Below, in pieces: positions 47,431 through 56,291 of a DNA stretch of 64,000 bases. The position numbers and the translations under genes are program-made. The DNA is from Lactifluus volemus (taxonomy: Eukaryota; Basidiomycota; Agaricomycetes; Russulales; Russulaceae). Where the stretch lies: positions 1,178,001 through 1,242,000 of the forward strand of contig WTXI01000006.1 in assembly GCA_022376515.1 (NCBI GenBank). Reading direction: 5' to 3'. The notes below the pieces were generated by a model, which saw only the letters and a program-made list of their open reading frames with translations, was not told the DNA's origin and ran no database searches. Position 1 is the first letter of the stretch. Every line of letters begins with the position of its first letter.

Positions 47431-48965
47431 AGGGAAGGAAGGAAAGTCAGTGGGAGAAGTCCAAAAAAATAATTCAGACGCACCAGCATGGCCCATGCTT
47501 ACAGACAGACTCAGTGGTGGGAGCGCGGGGAAGGCATCGCGAGGAGGCATTGCAACGGCAGCGTGGCGCCAGAGGGCGTGTGACGGCTGCATCAGAGTGG
47601 ACGACGATGGCTGTATCAGAGAGAAGGACAAGAGAAGGGGAGGCGATGACACCGAGGAGGCGAGAGGGTGGGCAGCGATAACATCGGCAGCGACAGAGAG
47701 GAGGCGACAGAGCGAGAGGCGACATCGCCAAATAAAAATAAAAATGCACGAACTGAGGCAAGCCACGTTGAAATGAGCCGTACAGTACTGTACAGTACAG
47801 TACAGCAGAAGGGCCAGGTGGGGATCAACTTGAAAAAACTTGCCAGGTAACTTGACGAGCATGGCCGCCCCGACTCCAGTCAGAATCACTCCAAATTGGG
47901 AACGATTCCGTGCATTTGCCGCTAGTGGATGTCATGTCGGCAAGAGCTGTCGCGGCTTGCCCTTAGCGAGTCCTTAGCGACGTCAATAATGTCGCGTCGC
48001 CTCAGGCCTCAGGCCTCAGGGTCCAAAGGTTGTTCTCGTTTGCGATGTGGGAAGCAACGAGTTCTTCCTCCCAGTACCACGCATCAAATTCAGTTGGGCT
48101 ACTCACTTGCTTGTATGGGTGTACGGTACAGTACTGTATTGTAAGTTTCCTGGCCTTCAGGAAGTTGTCGGATCGTAAGCATGGGGGTGACATGTGTCAT
48201 GTGGACCCGCCCAGGTTGACATTTCCGAGACAGGTGTCATATGTATGTGACACTTTATTTGCATTTATTTATCTGTGTTTGCATTGTTGTGCATTTGTCG
48301 ATCTATTATTTATCAAGTCAACCCTCGGTCGCGGTATCAATTCCCTCTGCTTGCTCTCTGTCGCCACGTCCCCCCACTTCTCTCTCCTTTCTGTCGCTCT
48401 GCTCTGCCCCCGGTTGCTCCATCCGCCTCTCTGTCTCCACCACTGCCTGCCCTTTGGCATTGCTTCCCTCTCTCGCCCTTGCCTGTTGCCGCCACTGCCT
48501 GAGCTCTGGTATAGGGGGCATGCATAGTTTGACTCAGAGTTTAAAGGATGCCGTGATGAGAAGGAGGTCCAGAGTGACATCATGCAAGAGTGGTACTTCC
48601 TCCCTGCTGACCGTCTCGGTCGCTGGCGCGGTGTGCAGATTCTGGCAGTCGAACATGGATCCGATGGAGGGGCCGTGCACTCTAGCCTTGGTAAGTGCAT
48701 CGTGACCAAACTGGAGCCGCTACGATTTTATTCTTATAATCAAAAACTATTCCGGCATTTTTAGGAAGAGTGTGAGCTGCGGCATCAAGAAGTTTTGGTT
48801 GGATGATCCAACAGAGTAGGCGTATTCCCTTTTTTTTTTTCATCATTGGCTTATGCACCATCAGGGCAGTGCAGACTCTAAAGGATGTATTCAATGGCAT
48901 GTACGTGTTTGGTTCGTGAGAGATTTACAAGGTTCATTCACTGACAGTGGAATCTATAGCGTGTG

Positions 48966-49140
48966 TCAGCGTCTCAAGGATATCCTTCGACAGTATGAAT
49001 CGTGGGAACATCATTTTGAATGTGTGATTCGGTCCAAGGAGCTCGAAGTTCTGCTATTCTGTGTTCGAGAAGTTGCTCAGCAGCAGCAGCTCGCGCAAGG
49101 ACCCTTGCTCTGGGATGATCCCTCGCCACCGCAGGAGCAA
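48966..49140 (+). pseudogene. taxilin-like coiled-coil exon captured in transposon 1
   Basis: After a good acceptor (GTGTCAG, ending about 48968) the frame reads RLKDILRQYESWEHHFECVI then RSKELEVLLFCVREVAQQQQ. Taxilins have a coiled coil with the pattern YELREEHIDxVxxHKELQxQL at this place, so this looks like one exon of a fungal taxilin taken into the element. Upstream AVQTLKDVFNGM (about 48870) may be a second piece. The frame runs on into unrelated sequence. The assignment to taxilin is from memory of the motif and is moderate. Confidence 0.45.
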
Positions 49141-49284
49141 CTCCAACTGGCCCATACGTTTAAATGTCCTGTTTCGGCCCGCTGTTTGTACATAGTGTAC
49201 CATGTTGTTGAATTAGATCTATGCAATGTTATCTGGATTTCTGAACTATCACTAAGCGCGAAATGTAGCCCTATAAAGTCAAGA

Positions 49285-49500
49285 TGGTTCTAGTTTCAAA
49301 ACTAGCACTAGCTGAGGAACTAGACCTATGTGTGGTACTAGAGAAAGTTGAAAAACTAGTGAAAGTAGAGCTTGCCTAGAGCTAGATGAGCTTCCTAAGT
49401 CGAGGCAAGTCTGCTTTCGCTAGCATAGGAACTTGATTACTAAATGTGACTAGGTGACACTAGGTGACACTAGCAGGTCTAGATCTAGCAACTCTAGCAC
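49285..49500. repeat. right subterminal CTAG-rich region of transposon 1
   Basis: About twenty CTAG-containing motifs in 215 bases, including two copies of ACTAGGTGAC in tandem (49448-49470). Mirrors the left array. Confidence 0.8.
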
Positions 49501-49503
49501 CGC

Positions 49504-49518
49504 AACATTTTCCTGATG
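49504..49518. repeat. right terminal inverted repeat of transposon 1
   Basis: AACATTTTCCTGATG, the inverted partner of 46370-46384, followed by the TA target duplication. Confidence 0.85.
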
Positions 49519-50858
49519 TAGTGAACATCAACTTGCCAATGCCAGTGGACTTACCATGTCAAAAATATGATATATATTAAAAGCCGGATTGATGATCAGT
49601 GCTGCAGAAACGATTTCATCCCAGACATCGCAACCTTCATCGAATTCCGTCGAGTTGCCAGGAAGGGGTAGCGGCCCGGGTGGCGGGTACGAAGCAAACT
49701 TCTCCATGTAACCCGTATAATTGCATGCTGCAGCGACGGAGTCTAAATGTGCGAGGAATGTCTGACTATATACGAGTCAATGGGGATCTACTAGAACCAC
49801 AATAGAAATGACGAACTTGAAGGCAAAAACATTTTCATATTTGTGAACAAACCGAACAGCGGGTATCTCTTGGTCAATAAGCAAACCGAGTACAGCTGCG
49901 TTATGGCCGAGGATCAGCGGGGTTCCTCATCTTCCAGAGATACTCACGGTCGTTGATCCAGATACCCTGCAAATCCAGGTCGAGTGTCGACTTTGTAGTG
50001 TGCTCATAGATGAAGTTCGCGATGTCTTCATTTCGCTGTCAGTGCAAGTACAACAACTCAAAATACAACTTACATGGCACAAACACCCCCGCGTACTGCT
50101 CTAATGTCAGATTTCAATATCGTCAAATGCAAACATCCGTACTCACACTTTCACCAGTGAGATAAAACTTCTTCCCCTTTAGCTCAGAGAAGATTTCCAA
50201 GAACTGCTGAAAAAAGCCGACGAGCTGTTCAGCAACGTCGTCCTCATTCTGCCATTGTCATGACAATGAGCGCAGGTGTTTAGTCACGGTACGGAATGCA
50301 TACCCGGGCAGTTGGTGTTCCTTGGGAGAAACCGGTACCGACAGGTTGCTCGACATACAAGACGCTGGAAAGATTTGTCCAACTCCATTCATTTTGCGTC
50401 GGCCGTATCTGCCCTGTTGACCACACAAAGGGCTGAGGAGTGTCAACGGTCACGGTAGCACTCACGAAGTGAATGTCGATAACTTACACCGTGCTCTTGG
50501 AGGAGGCCCTCCATCGACGAGCAACCCGGACCTCCGTTCGTCCTTAGATGCGCCAAGTTTTAGTAGCTCATGCAAAACCTGCAGCTAGGTATGCAACGTA
50601 CCAAAAAATGAGGTCATCTAGGCTGCCTTCCGGGCCAGGAGGGAAGAGCCAAAAAAACAACTAAGCAGCGAGTAAGACTCAAGGTGACTGGCTTGTGAGG
50701 ATTCCAGAAACAAACCTTTCTCGTCTCACCAGGCGATGAGCTGATGGGCATAAGGCCCGCCCACGACGGACCGACGTCAAAGGGAACCAAAGGAATCGTC
50801 TTCCCATTCACATAGAACTCTGCAAGGGCATAAGACGGGACAAAGGGCAGCAGAAAGG

Positions 50859-50884
50859 CATCAGCAAGATAACAATTTTCTTGT
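50859..50884. repeat. left terminal inverted repeat of transposon 2
   Basis: Begins CATCAGCAAGATAACAATTT; pairs with 54090-54115 at 21 of 26 positions. Confidence 0.85.
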
Positions 50885-50995
50885 GGGCTTTTCAGCTTGT
50901 CAACGCCTGTCACATCTTGTCACGGCTTGTCAACAAGCTGGCAAGACCTTACAAGCTCAACAAGAGCGACAAGATGACAAGTTACTAAAAATTTT
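50885..50995. repeat. left subterminal CTTGTC/ACAAG repeat region of transposon 2
   Basis: Repeated GCTTGTCAAC, ATCTTGTCAC and ACAAG units, both orientations, in about 110 bases. The same units form the right subterminal region. Confidence 0.8.
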
Positions 50996-51134
50996 TTAAC
51001 TACTCTGTATTCACATTCTGTGCGCTAGTAGTGTATGGTCTCACACATTCAATGTTCAACATTCACCAGCCGAGGTGTCCTGCGAGTTTGACCTCAGGTC
51101 CTCAGCCATGCGCTCCGCAGTATGGCGTTGCGCC

Positions 51135-52104
51135 TCAGCTTGGATAATAGTGCACCGCTCCTCTGGACTCGGAGTCTGGAGTCATGTTCTGAACGTTCGA
51201 CGTGGGAGACTTGCTCGGGAGAGGGGTAGGTGCCGGGGACAGTTTGGAAGCACCACTAGTGTGCACGGCAGGAGGCGGCAGCGGGGATGGAGAGAGCGCC
51301 GCCGCAGGAGAGGATCGTGGGTGTTCACGGTTGTAGTTACCCTCCCGAGAATGCAATCGATCACAATATGCGATCATGGTCGAAGTCCTGGGAGCAGTCG
51401 TCACGATAGTCTTTTTTGCGGACCCTATACGCCATAACGGTCACAATTGTCACTGGTGAGTAGCTATGACCGTACCGATCCCTGTCGCGATCACCGAACC
51501 GTCCAAATGTTTCGTTTCGTCAATCACGCTCGTGGTCCCATTCGCGCTTTTGTCTCGCACGGTGCTCTTCCCTTTTGGCCAACTTCTTTCAAGCCGCTGG
51601 GACTCGCTGATGCATAAGCTAAGGAGCTCACGTTCGAATTGCCGACGCTCCGGAACAAACGCAGACCGCGAGAAGCATATTCCAGATCCTTGCACACACG
51701 ATCCCTGTCATAGCCAAAGAAAACGGCGGCCACAGTGACAATCACACCTTTTGCCATGGGAGCGAGCCAACGAGGCTGAAGCCGCTGAACGCACCTTGGG
51801 CCCAATCCAGTGCAAAAGCTCGTATGATGGCTCTTCCTGATTGACAGGGTGCTCCCCAGGGAGAAGTGCCATTGACGGCGCGTGGCGAGCCAAATCCGCC
51901 CCAGGTATGAGGCGCACTTACCCCTACCCCTACCCCAATCAACGCCAACGCCCGGGTTGCGGTGGTCTGACATAATCTCGTCGTCTTCGGCCACGAGCGC
52001 GATGAACCGAGCACGACGCCTTTAGGACTGGGTGAACGGCGCACGGGGGATGCAGTGGACACAGAGGTTGACGACACGGACATAGTCGAGGGCGGTGTAG
52101 TCAC
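51135..52104 (-). pseudogene. unidentified coding relic (Ser/Pro- and Arg/Asp-rich) inside transposon 2
   Basis: On the minus strand several frames look like real coding pieces joined by introns or breaks: PPSTMSVSSTSVSTASPVRR, then KLAKREEHRARQKREWDHER and FGDRDRDRYGHSYSPVT with a stop between them, then LHSREGNYNREHPRSSPAAA and PAPTPLPSKSPTSNVQN. Their composition is unlike the element ends and like a host regulatory or RNA-binding protein. I cannot name the source gene. Captured host sequence is the likely explanation. Confidence 0.35.
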
Positions 52105-52979
52105 CCCGCTAGTGCTCGGCCGGTCGAAGAGGCAGAGGGAGACAAGAAATGAGATTTTGAAGATGGCTCCTGATGGATTGCCAGGACGGGAAAGGCACCT
52201 GCCAGGTGCTCACACCAAAGGATTCAGCGACAGGGTGGAATGGGACGATCTTTCAAAACTGGTCTGAAAAAAAAAAATACAGAGCAAACATAAGACTCAC
52301 AGAAATGCGAGTTCTCTTTCTGCCTTGGCCATACTCAATTGAGTTTGTGGGAGGCTGATTAACATCGTATACAAGATGCCAGGTGGTGACTTACTCCCGA
52401 ACGCAAGTTGACAAGGACCCCACTTCGGAAGGGCATGGTTGAGCAAGTTAGTATTGATGATGCCATTGGTGGCTAAGTTGAACTTTCAAATTCGTGTGGG
52501 AAATTAAAATCGTACGACATTTTTTTTTTCGAACGACTTAGAGAAAGCTTACCGCTCTTTTGAGCCTACCTTCGCTTCCTTCACCCTTCTCGCTCCTGCT
52601 ATTTTCCCCTGGTCACTGGTCAAAAATGTGTCAACAGCCTCAGTGCAGTTCGAAAATTGTAACCTTCTGAGTTAGTGGTATATTTTTTTCATCCATACGT
52701 TCTCTGACCATTCCCCTTTAGTGCCGTTTATTTGACCAAAGGTGAGGCGGCATCCTGAACTCACCCAGACTTCATTTCTTGCTCAACAAGGTCCAACTAT
52801 GGCTGCAGTCTCGCACTTCAGGGGAGACAGAAGAGGACGGCTTGCTCTGTAGGGAGTATGTACTTGTAGGAGACACAAGCTGTCGAATTCAATCGGGCAG
52901 TGGACGGTAAATATGTTAATGCATACCAAAGTCTTCAGAAAATCAGACCATCCCACAGATATCAATGCAGCCCGGTGTC

Positions 52980-53615
52980 GGCCTCTCCTTGACCGCCGCA
53001 TACCACCGACGCCTGCCTCTGCCAACGATGAGAAGCGCCTCCCTGATCTTCTGCCTCACCTCTCACCGGATTCACCATCTGGCCCAACTTTCCCACCACC
53101 ACCGAGCCACGGTGGCGTACCGATTCCGACGGGCTGCTCCGACAAACGCTCTCTCACGCACCCTATCGCTGGCTTCGAAGAAGCTCTTTGGCACAGGTGT
53201 TGGCAGCCCGCGTTCGCCCCCTCGTTTTGCCACTCTTAGTTATGGTGGACAGGGGACGGGGTCATCGTCTCCGCGTACGTGTTCTACAAGCATGGGCGGT
53301 GGCGTTGGGGAGGTCGACCCGGTGCAGGACGAATTGCTCGGCGCGCTAGAACAGCTGGCACAGAAGACCCGTGTGATCACGCGCTGGGCAGACGAGATGT
53401 ACGAGTTTGTGAAGGGCGTGCCGCAGAGTGCGTCCTTTCCCCCTCTTTTCACTTCCCTTGTAAGCCCATTGATGGTAGTGGCTGGTGGCTGTTGATTTAG
53501 AACCGCTTCCGGATCTGAGCAAATTCGCCCCACGCGAAAGCGAGAACGAAAAGGTTGCGGCGCGGCGACGCAACGTGGACGTTCAGGCCGGCTCTCGGGA
53601 GGAGGCAGAGATGCA
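52980..53615 (+). pseudogene. captured fragment resembling the C-terminal region of the autophagy kinase Atg1, with intron
   Basis: The frame reads TNALSRTLSLASKKLFGTGV then GSPRSPPRFATLSYGGQG, later VQDELLGALEQLAQKTRVIT and RWADEMYEFVKGVPQ. A spliceable intron follows (A|GTGCGTCC...GATTTAG, about 53430-53499), and then KPLPDLSKFAPRESENEKVA and ARRRNVDVQA. I recognise this order from the C-terminal region of basidiomycete Atg1/Unc-51-type kinases (LARAISLASKKLFG... QKTEVLARWADEMYEYVKAVPQKPLPDPSKF in general form). The kinase domain is absent. The retained intron shows capture at the DNA level rather than from mRNA. Confidence 0.6.
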
Positions 53616-53874
53616 CTCCTGCGTAGGTGCCGCTGTTACTGTATCACCCGATTTTGCTGCCAGGCCTCGGCCATACCCCAGGAGCAGCAGCGGGAACATT
53701 CCCTGCTGGTACTGTAAGTTTCTCCTGTACAAGTGCTAGTGCGAAATACAGCGCGATGGGACAACTATGCCTGCTGAATTTGCCTGCAGTCAGAATGGCA
53801 CTGGATTTGTGTAAGACAACTATTGTAGAGTTTTTTTATCACCAATATAATACCATGATTTTGAACTTTTTTGC

Positions 53875-54105
53875 CTTGTCATCTTGTGCACTTGTCGTCT
53901 TGTGTACTTGTGCACTTGTTTTGTCTTATATGCACAAATATCTGACCATCTTGTGTGATTTCATACCTACCTTGTGGCTCTTGTGTCTTGTCCACTTGTT
54001 GGTCTTGTAGGAGCTTTTTAGAGCTTTTTAGAGCTTGTGGGAGCTTGTGGGAGCCTGTTGACAAGATGTGACAAGAGAAACAAGACGTGACAAGAAAATT
54101 GTGAA
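53875..54105. repeat. right subterminal CTTGT/ACAAG repeat region of transposon 2
   Basis: At least fifteen CTTGT units and, near the end, GACAAG/ACAAGA units; also GAGCTTTTTA twice and GAGCTTGTGG twice in tandem (54011-54050). Confidence 0.8.
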
Positions 54106-54115
54106 AATCCTGATG
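54090..54115. repeat. right terminal inverted repeat of transposon 2
   Basis: Ends ATCCTGATG; inverted partner of 50859-50884, followed by the GG duplication. Confidence 0.85.
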
Positions 54116-54614
54116 GGGTGTGGCATGTACCAGAAGCTTTTGGGTTCGAGAAGGTGATGTTTTTCCCTGTCACTTGGCTGAAGCCACTACTTGGACGCGT
54201 TGCTTTGGAGTGCTTCTTTGCAGCTTCATGTTTTCGGTGTATGAAGTCCTGAGGTGATATACGCCCCGTCACAGACGTGAAAAAGTGTGTCCCACAGAGC
54301 AGAATAACGAAAGCGATTGCATGGCCAAGGCGAGCCATGATTCTGAGGGAACTAGGACACCACTTTTTTTCCACTCAATTTATACCCGGTCGACATTGAG
54401 GCATGGCAAGCGTAGGAACTGCCGACATTATGCATCCCAGATACGCGTGACGACCAGGATCAAGTGGGAAACTCTAGCGCTCCTTTTAAAACAAAGGGCG
54501 CTTCCACATCACGAACGACTTCAAGTTCTTTTCGATAACTAGTTTAAGAAATCCCTAATCAATGATCCTCTCTCTATGTTTTCTTTCTAGATCCATTTAT
54601 AATATAATACTAAG

Positions 54615-55499
54615 TCAGGACGCCAGCGATGGAAGGACGCATGCTTGCACAAAATATTAGAAAAAAAGACTATCACTCGTAAGTTCAAAGTAGTCAAAAG
54701 ATGTCGGCTCTGGCGAAGTGCAACTACCGAACGATCATGTCCTTCGCCCCTCGGAAGTAGCGTATCCGAAATGCGTGATATCACTTGAATCGGGGGTTCG
54801 TGCGCCGCCGGGGACAACCTCTTTTTTTACCCGTAAGCAATGGAAATCGTTAGCCTTACTGGAGCACGGATGAAGAGCCCCGTGAAAGGTGTGTGGGCAT
54901 CTCTGAGACCGCTTACGTCTAGCGGAACCTCAAAAGACTCAATCTGTTAATAAAAACAAAAATAAGCTCACGGAAAAAAAAGTCAATGTCGTTATTTGTG
55001 CCGACAAGAGACGGAGATGATGCCCTTGTGAGCCCCAGCCATTCCTCGCGATCTTTACTGAGACGCCACCGAGGAGCTCTTGTTCCCCCTTCTTGGGATT
55101 AGACACCGCCTGGGAGAGGAGTATTGCACCTGCACAAGTCCCCCACACTGATTTTGTCTTGATGAATTCCTTGAGTGGTTCCATCAACCCGGCGAGACGT
55201 GCAAGTAATGCGATAGTAGTTGACTCTGGGAGTGTGATGACGTTAACTCGGATTAGGTTTCGAAGCAGATCGCTGACCTCCCCCAGGCATGATCAACGCG
55301 TCGCATCTCTTCAAATCTTCCGGACCGCGCACTTGGATTACCTCCAAGTGTGTCTCGCCTGAGATTTTCTGCAGCATCGATTGATGTGCGGTAAATGCAC
55401 CTTGTCAAGGTGACTTGGAATATACGGCTTGCCGGTAAATATGCGCCGTTAACAGGGTTTACCTGTTATTAATAAATGCACCGAGAATGCGGTGGCCAT
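54615..55499 (-). pseudogene. PdxT/Sno glutaminase copy A, inactivated
   Basis: Copy of the intact PdxT in unit B. It keeps DALIMPGGE / STTIAL, the Cys motif [20 protein letters not shown] and [18 protein letters not shown]. Lesions against copy B are: loss of about 12 bases after ATGGCCACC in exon 1; altered sequence at the first acceptor (TATTCCAAGTCACCTTGACAAG instead of TATAG|CGCTTCAAG); an indel in front of [19 protein letters not shown]; and a 7-base deletion that turns LLTTFHPEL into LLTTLNL. The last removes the catalytic His and shifts the frame. Several independent lesions show it is a pseudogene. Confidence 0.85.
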
Positions 55500-55849
55500 C
55501 CGAGTATCCTTCATTGTACAAAAACCGTTTTTTTTGTGTCCTCGCGTGTTCCGGTCAAGAGAGAGACTCCTCGGGACGGAGCGGGAATCGGAAGATGGGA
55601 CGAGAATTTGAGTTGTCTAGCACAATTGTCCGATCCGGTGGTCTGAGTCAGCGCAATCAGTTCACTGTGGGAAAATCATGCCCATATAACGATGGCATGA
55701 GGCTCGCATGCTCGCCTACGAGGATTAATAACGTTGTGAGCTCCATTCCGATCGTTTACAACCGAACAACTAGGCTACAAGGTTTCACATGGAACAATTG
55801 GCTTGCAAGGGAATGTACAACGATGAAACGGCAGCCATTTGGGAACGAC

Positions 55850-56070
55850 TACCATTTCGCGAACTGTCAATTTGCCATCCCAAGCCCACCAGATCAACTC
55901 ATCTTCCTCGCTCATTGTCGGCTCTGGATCCGGTTTGGCAACTGACGACAACACCCTCTATTCGGATTACGGCAGCGGCACCACCACGCCGCTGCGTTTT
56001 TTTGTTGTTTCCGCCACCATTTCCGGCTAGTGATTTGTCTTCTGCGGCTTTGTCGAGGCCGGAATCGATG
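55850..56070 (-). pseudogene. truncated 3' fragment of the 457-residue gene (duplication edge)
   Basis: Reads DSGLDKAAEDKSLAG, RRGGAAAVIRIEGVVVSCQT and GSRADNE, matching the last exon of the gene at 60354-61879 from DSGLDKDAEDKPLA onward. It is cut at 56070, exactly where duplication unit B starts, and contains indels. It has no start codon. Confidence 0.8.
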
Positions 56071-56291
56071 GTCTTTGTTATAGATTTCATCTTATTCACT
56101 TTTTCATACTAAAACGAACGTCTAACGACGTGTGGATTCTGTAGCAGACGACTCGGAGCAGCGTAGTAAATGCTGCGAGATTTAGATTAACACATGAGTG
56201 AGAAAGTTTGCAAGCGTCCAAGTCCATAATCAGGGATGCACATAACCGCTCTCACTAGCCCGAGCCAGTACAACAGATGGCGACAACTCGC

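Larger units (their letters stand above)
46370..49518. mobile_element. non-autonomous DNA transposon 1 (3149 bp, CATCAG...CTGATG termini, TA duplication)
   Basis: Inserted into carboxypeptidase copy A; copy B (around 57110) is the empty site. Flanking TA dinucleotides (46368-46369, 49519-49520) form a 2-bp target duplication. Terminal inverted repeats match 14 of 15 (CATCAGCAAAATGTT against CATCAGGAAAATGTT). Both ends carry dense CTAG motifs (46388-46520 and 49285-49500). The interior has no recognisable transposase. It contains GC-rich repetitive DNA, a diverged 204-bp direct repeat, GTACAGTAC palindromes, and a taxilin-like captured exon near the right end. Superfamily is inferred only: 2-bp duplication, CA...TG ends and subterminal repeats fit the CACTA/Mirage/Chapaev group. 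Confidence 0.85.
50859..54115. mobile_element. non-autonomous DNA transposon 2 (3257 bp, CATCAG...CTGATG termini, GG duplication)
   Basis: Second insert in carboxypeptidase copy A. Copy B has GCAGAAAGGGTGTGG at 58448-58462; here CAGAAAGG (ending 50858) and GGGTGTGG (from 54116) flank the insert, giving a 2-bp GG duplication. Terminal inverted repeats match 21 of 26, including 12 identical bases CAATTTTCTTGT. Both ends are packed with CTTGTC/GACAAG-type motifs (50885-50995, 53875-54105). It has the same six terminal bases as transposon 1 but a different subterminal repeat, so it is a sister family. No transposase is recognised. The interior holds an Atg1-like captured segment on the plus strand and an unidentified Arg/Asp- and Ser/Pro-rich coding relic on the minus strand. 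Confidence 0.85.
45551..54338 (-). pseudogene. S10 serine carboxypeptidase copy A, split by two transposons
   Basis: The three surviving pieces are the N-terminus (54116-54338; signal peptide MARLGHAIAFVILLCGTHFF), the middle (49519-50858) and the C-terminus (45551-46369). They encode the usual carboxypeptidase parts: FYVNGKTIPLVPFDVGPSWA, NGGPGCSSMEGLLQEHG, EWSWTNLSSVLYVEQPVGTG, the nucleophile LTGES followed after an intron by YAGVFVP, FNRADVKAAIHAPENVDW, NGRADFIIMAE (catalytic Asp) and INQAGHM (catalytic His). The end QVMQYLMGFRKAP with TAA is inferred from copy B. Apart from the inserts most of the coding sequence is still readable, so the insertions are fairly young. The gene cannot make a normal product unless about 6.4 kb is removed. 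Confidence 0.85.
45335..56067. repeat. tandem duplication unit A (decayed, carries two transposon insertions)
   Basis: Collinear with 56068-60630. The left edge ATGGTCTTTGTTAT at 45335 matches 56068, and the right edge (ggaatcgatg, ending at 56070) matches 60621-60630, with ATG shared at the junction. Subtracting the two inserts (3149 + 3257 bp and their duplicated dinucleotides) leaves about 4.3 kb against about 4.56 kb in unit B. It contains, on the minus strand, a disrupted S10 carboxypeptidase, a PdxT pseudogene and the 3' fragment of the 457-residue gene. Confidence 0.85.

Noticed and set aside
46600..48530. Many long overlapping open frames on both strands in transposon 1
   Set aside because: They coincide with GC-rich, repetitive sequence, overlap in up to four frames, lack any motif and have Pro/Ser/Arg/Cys compositions typical of chance frames.
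46370..54115. LTR retrotransposon or Helitron as explanation of the inserts
   Set aside because: There are no long direct terminal repeats, no reverse transcriptase, integrase or helicase motif, and the ends are inverted repeats with 2-bp duplications. Helitrons make no duplication and end CTRR.
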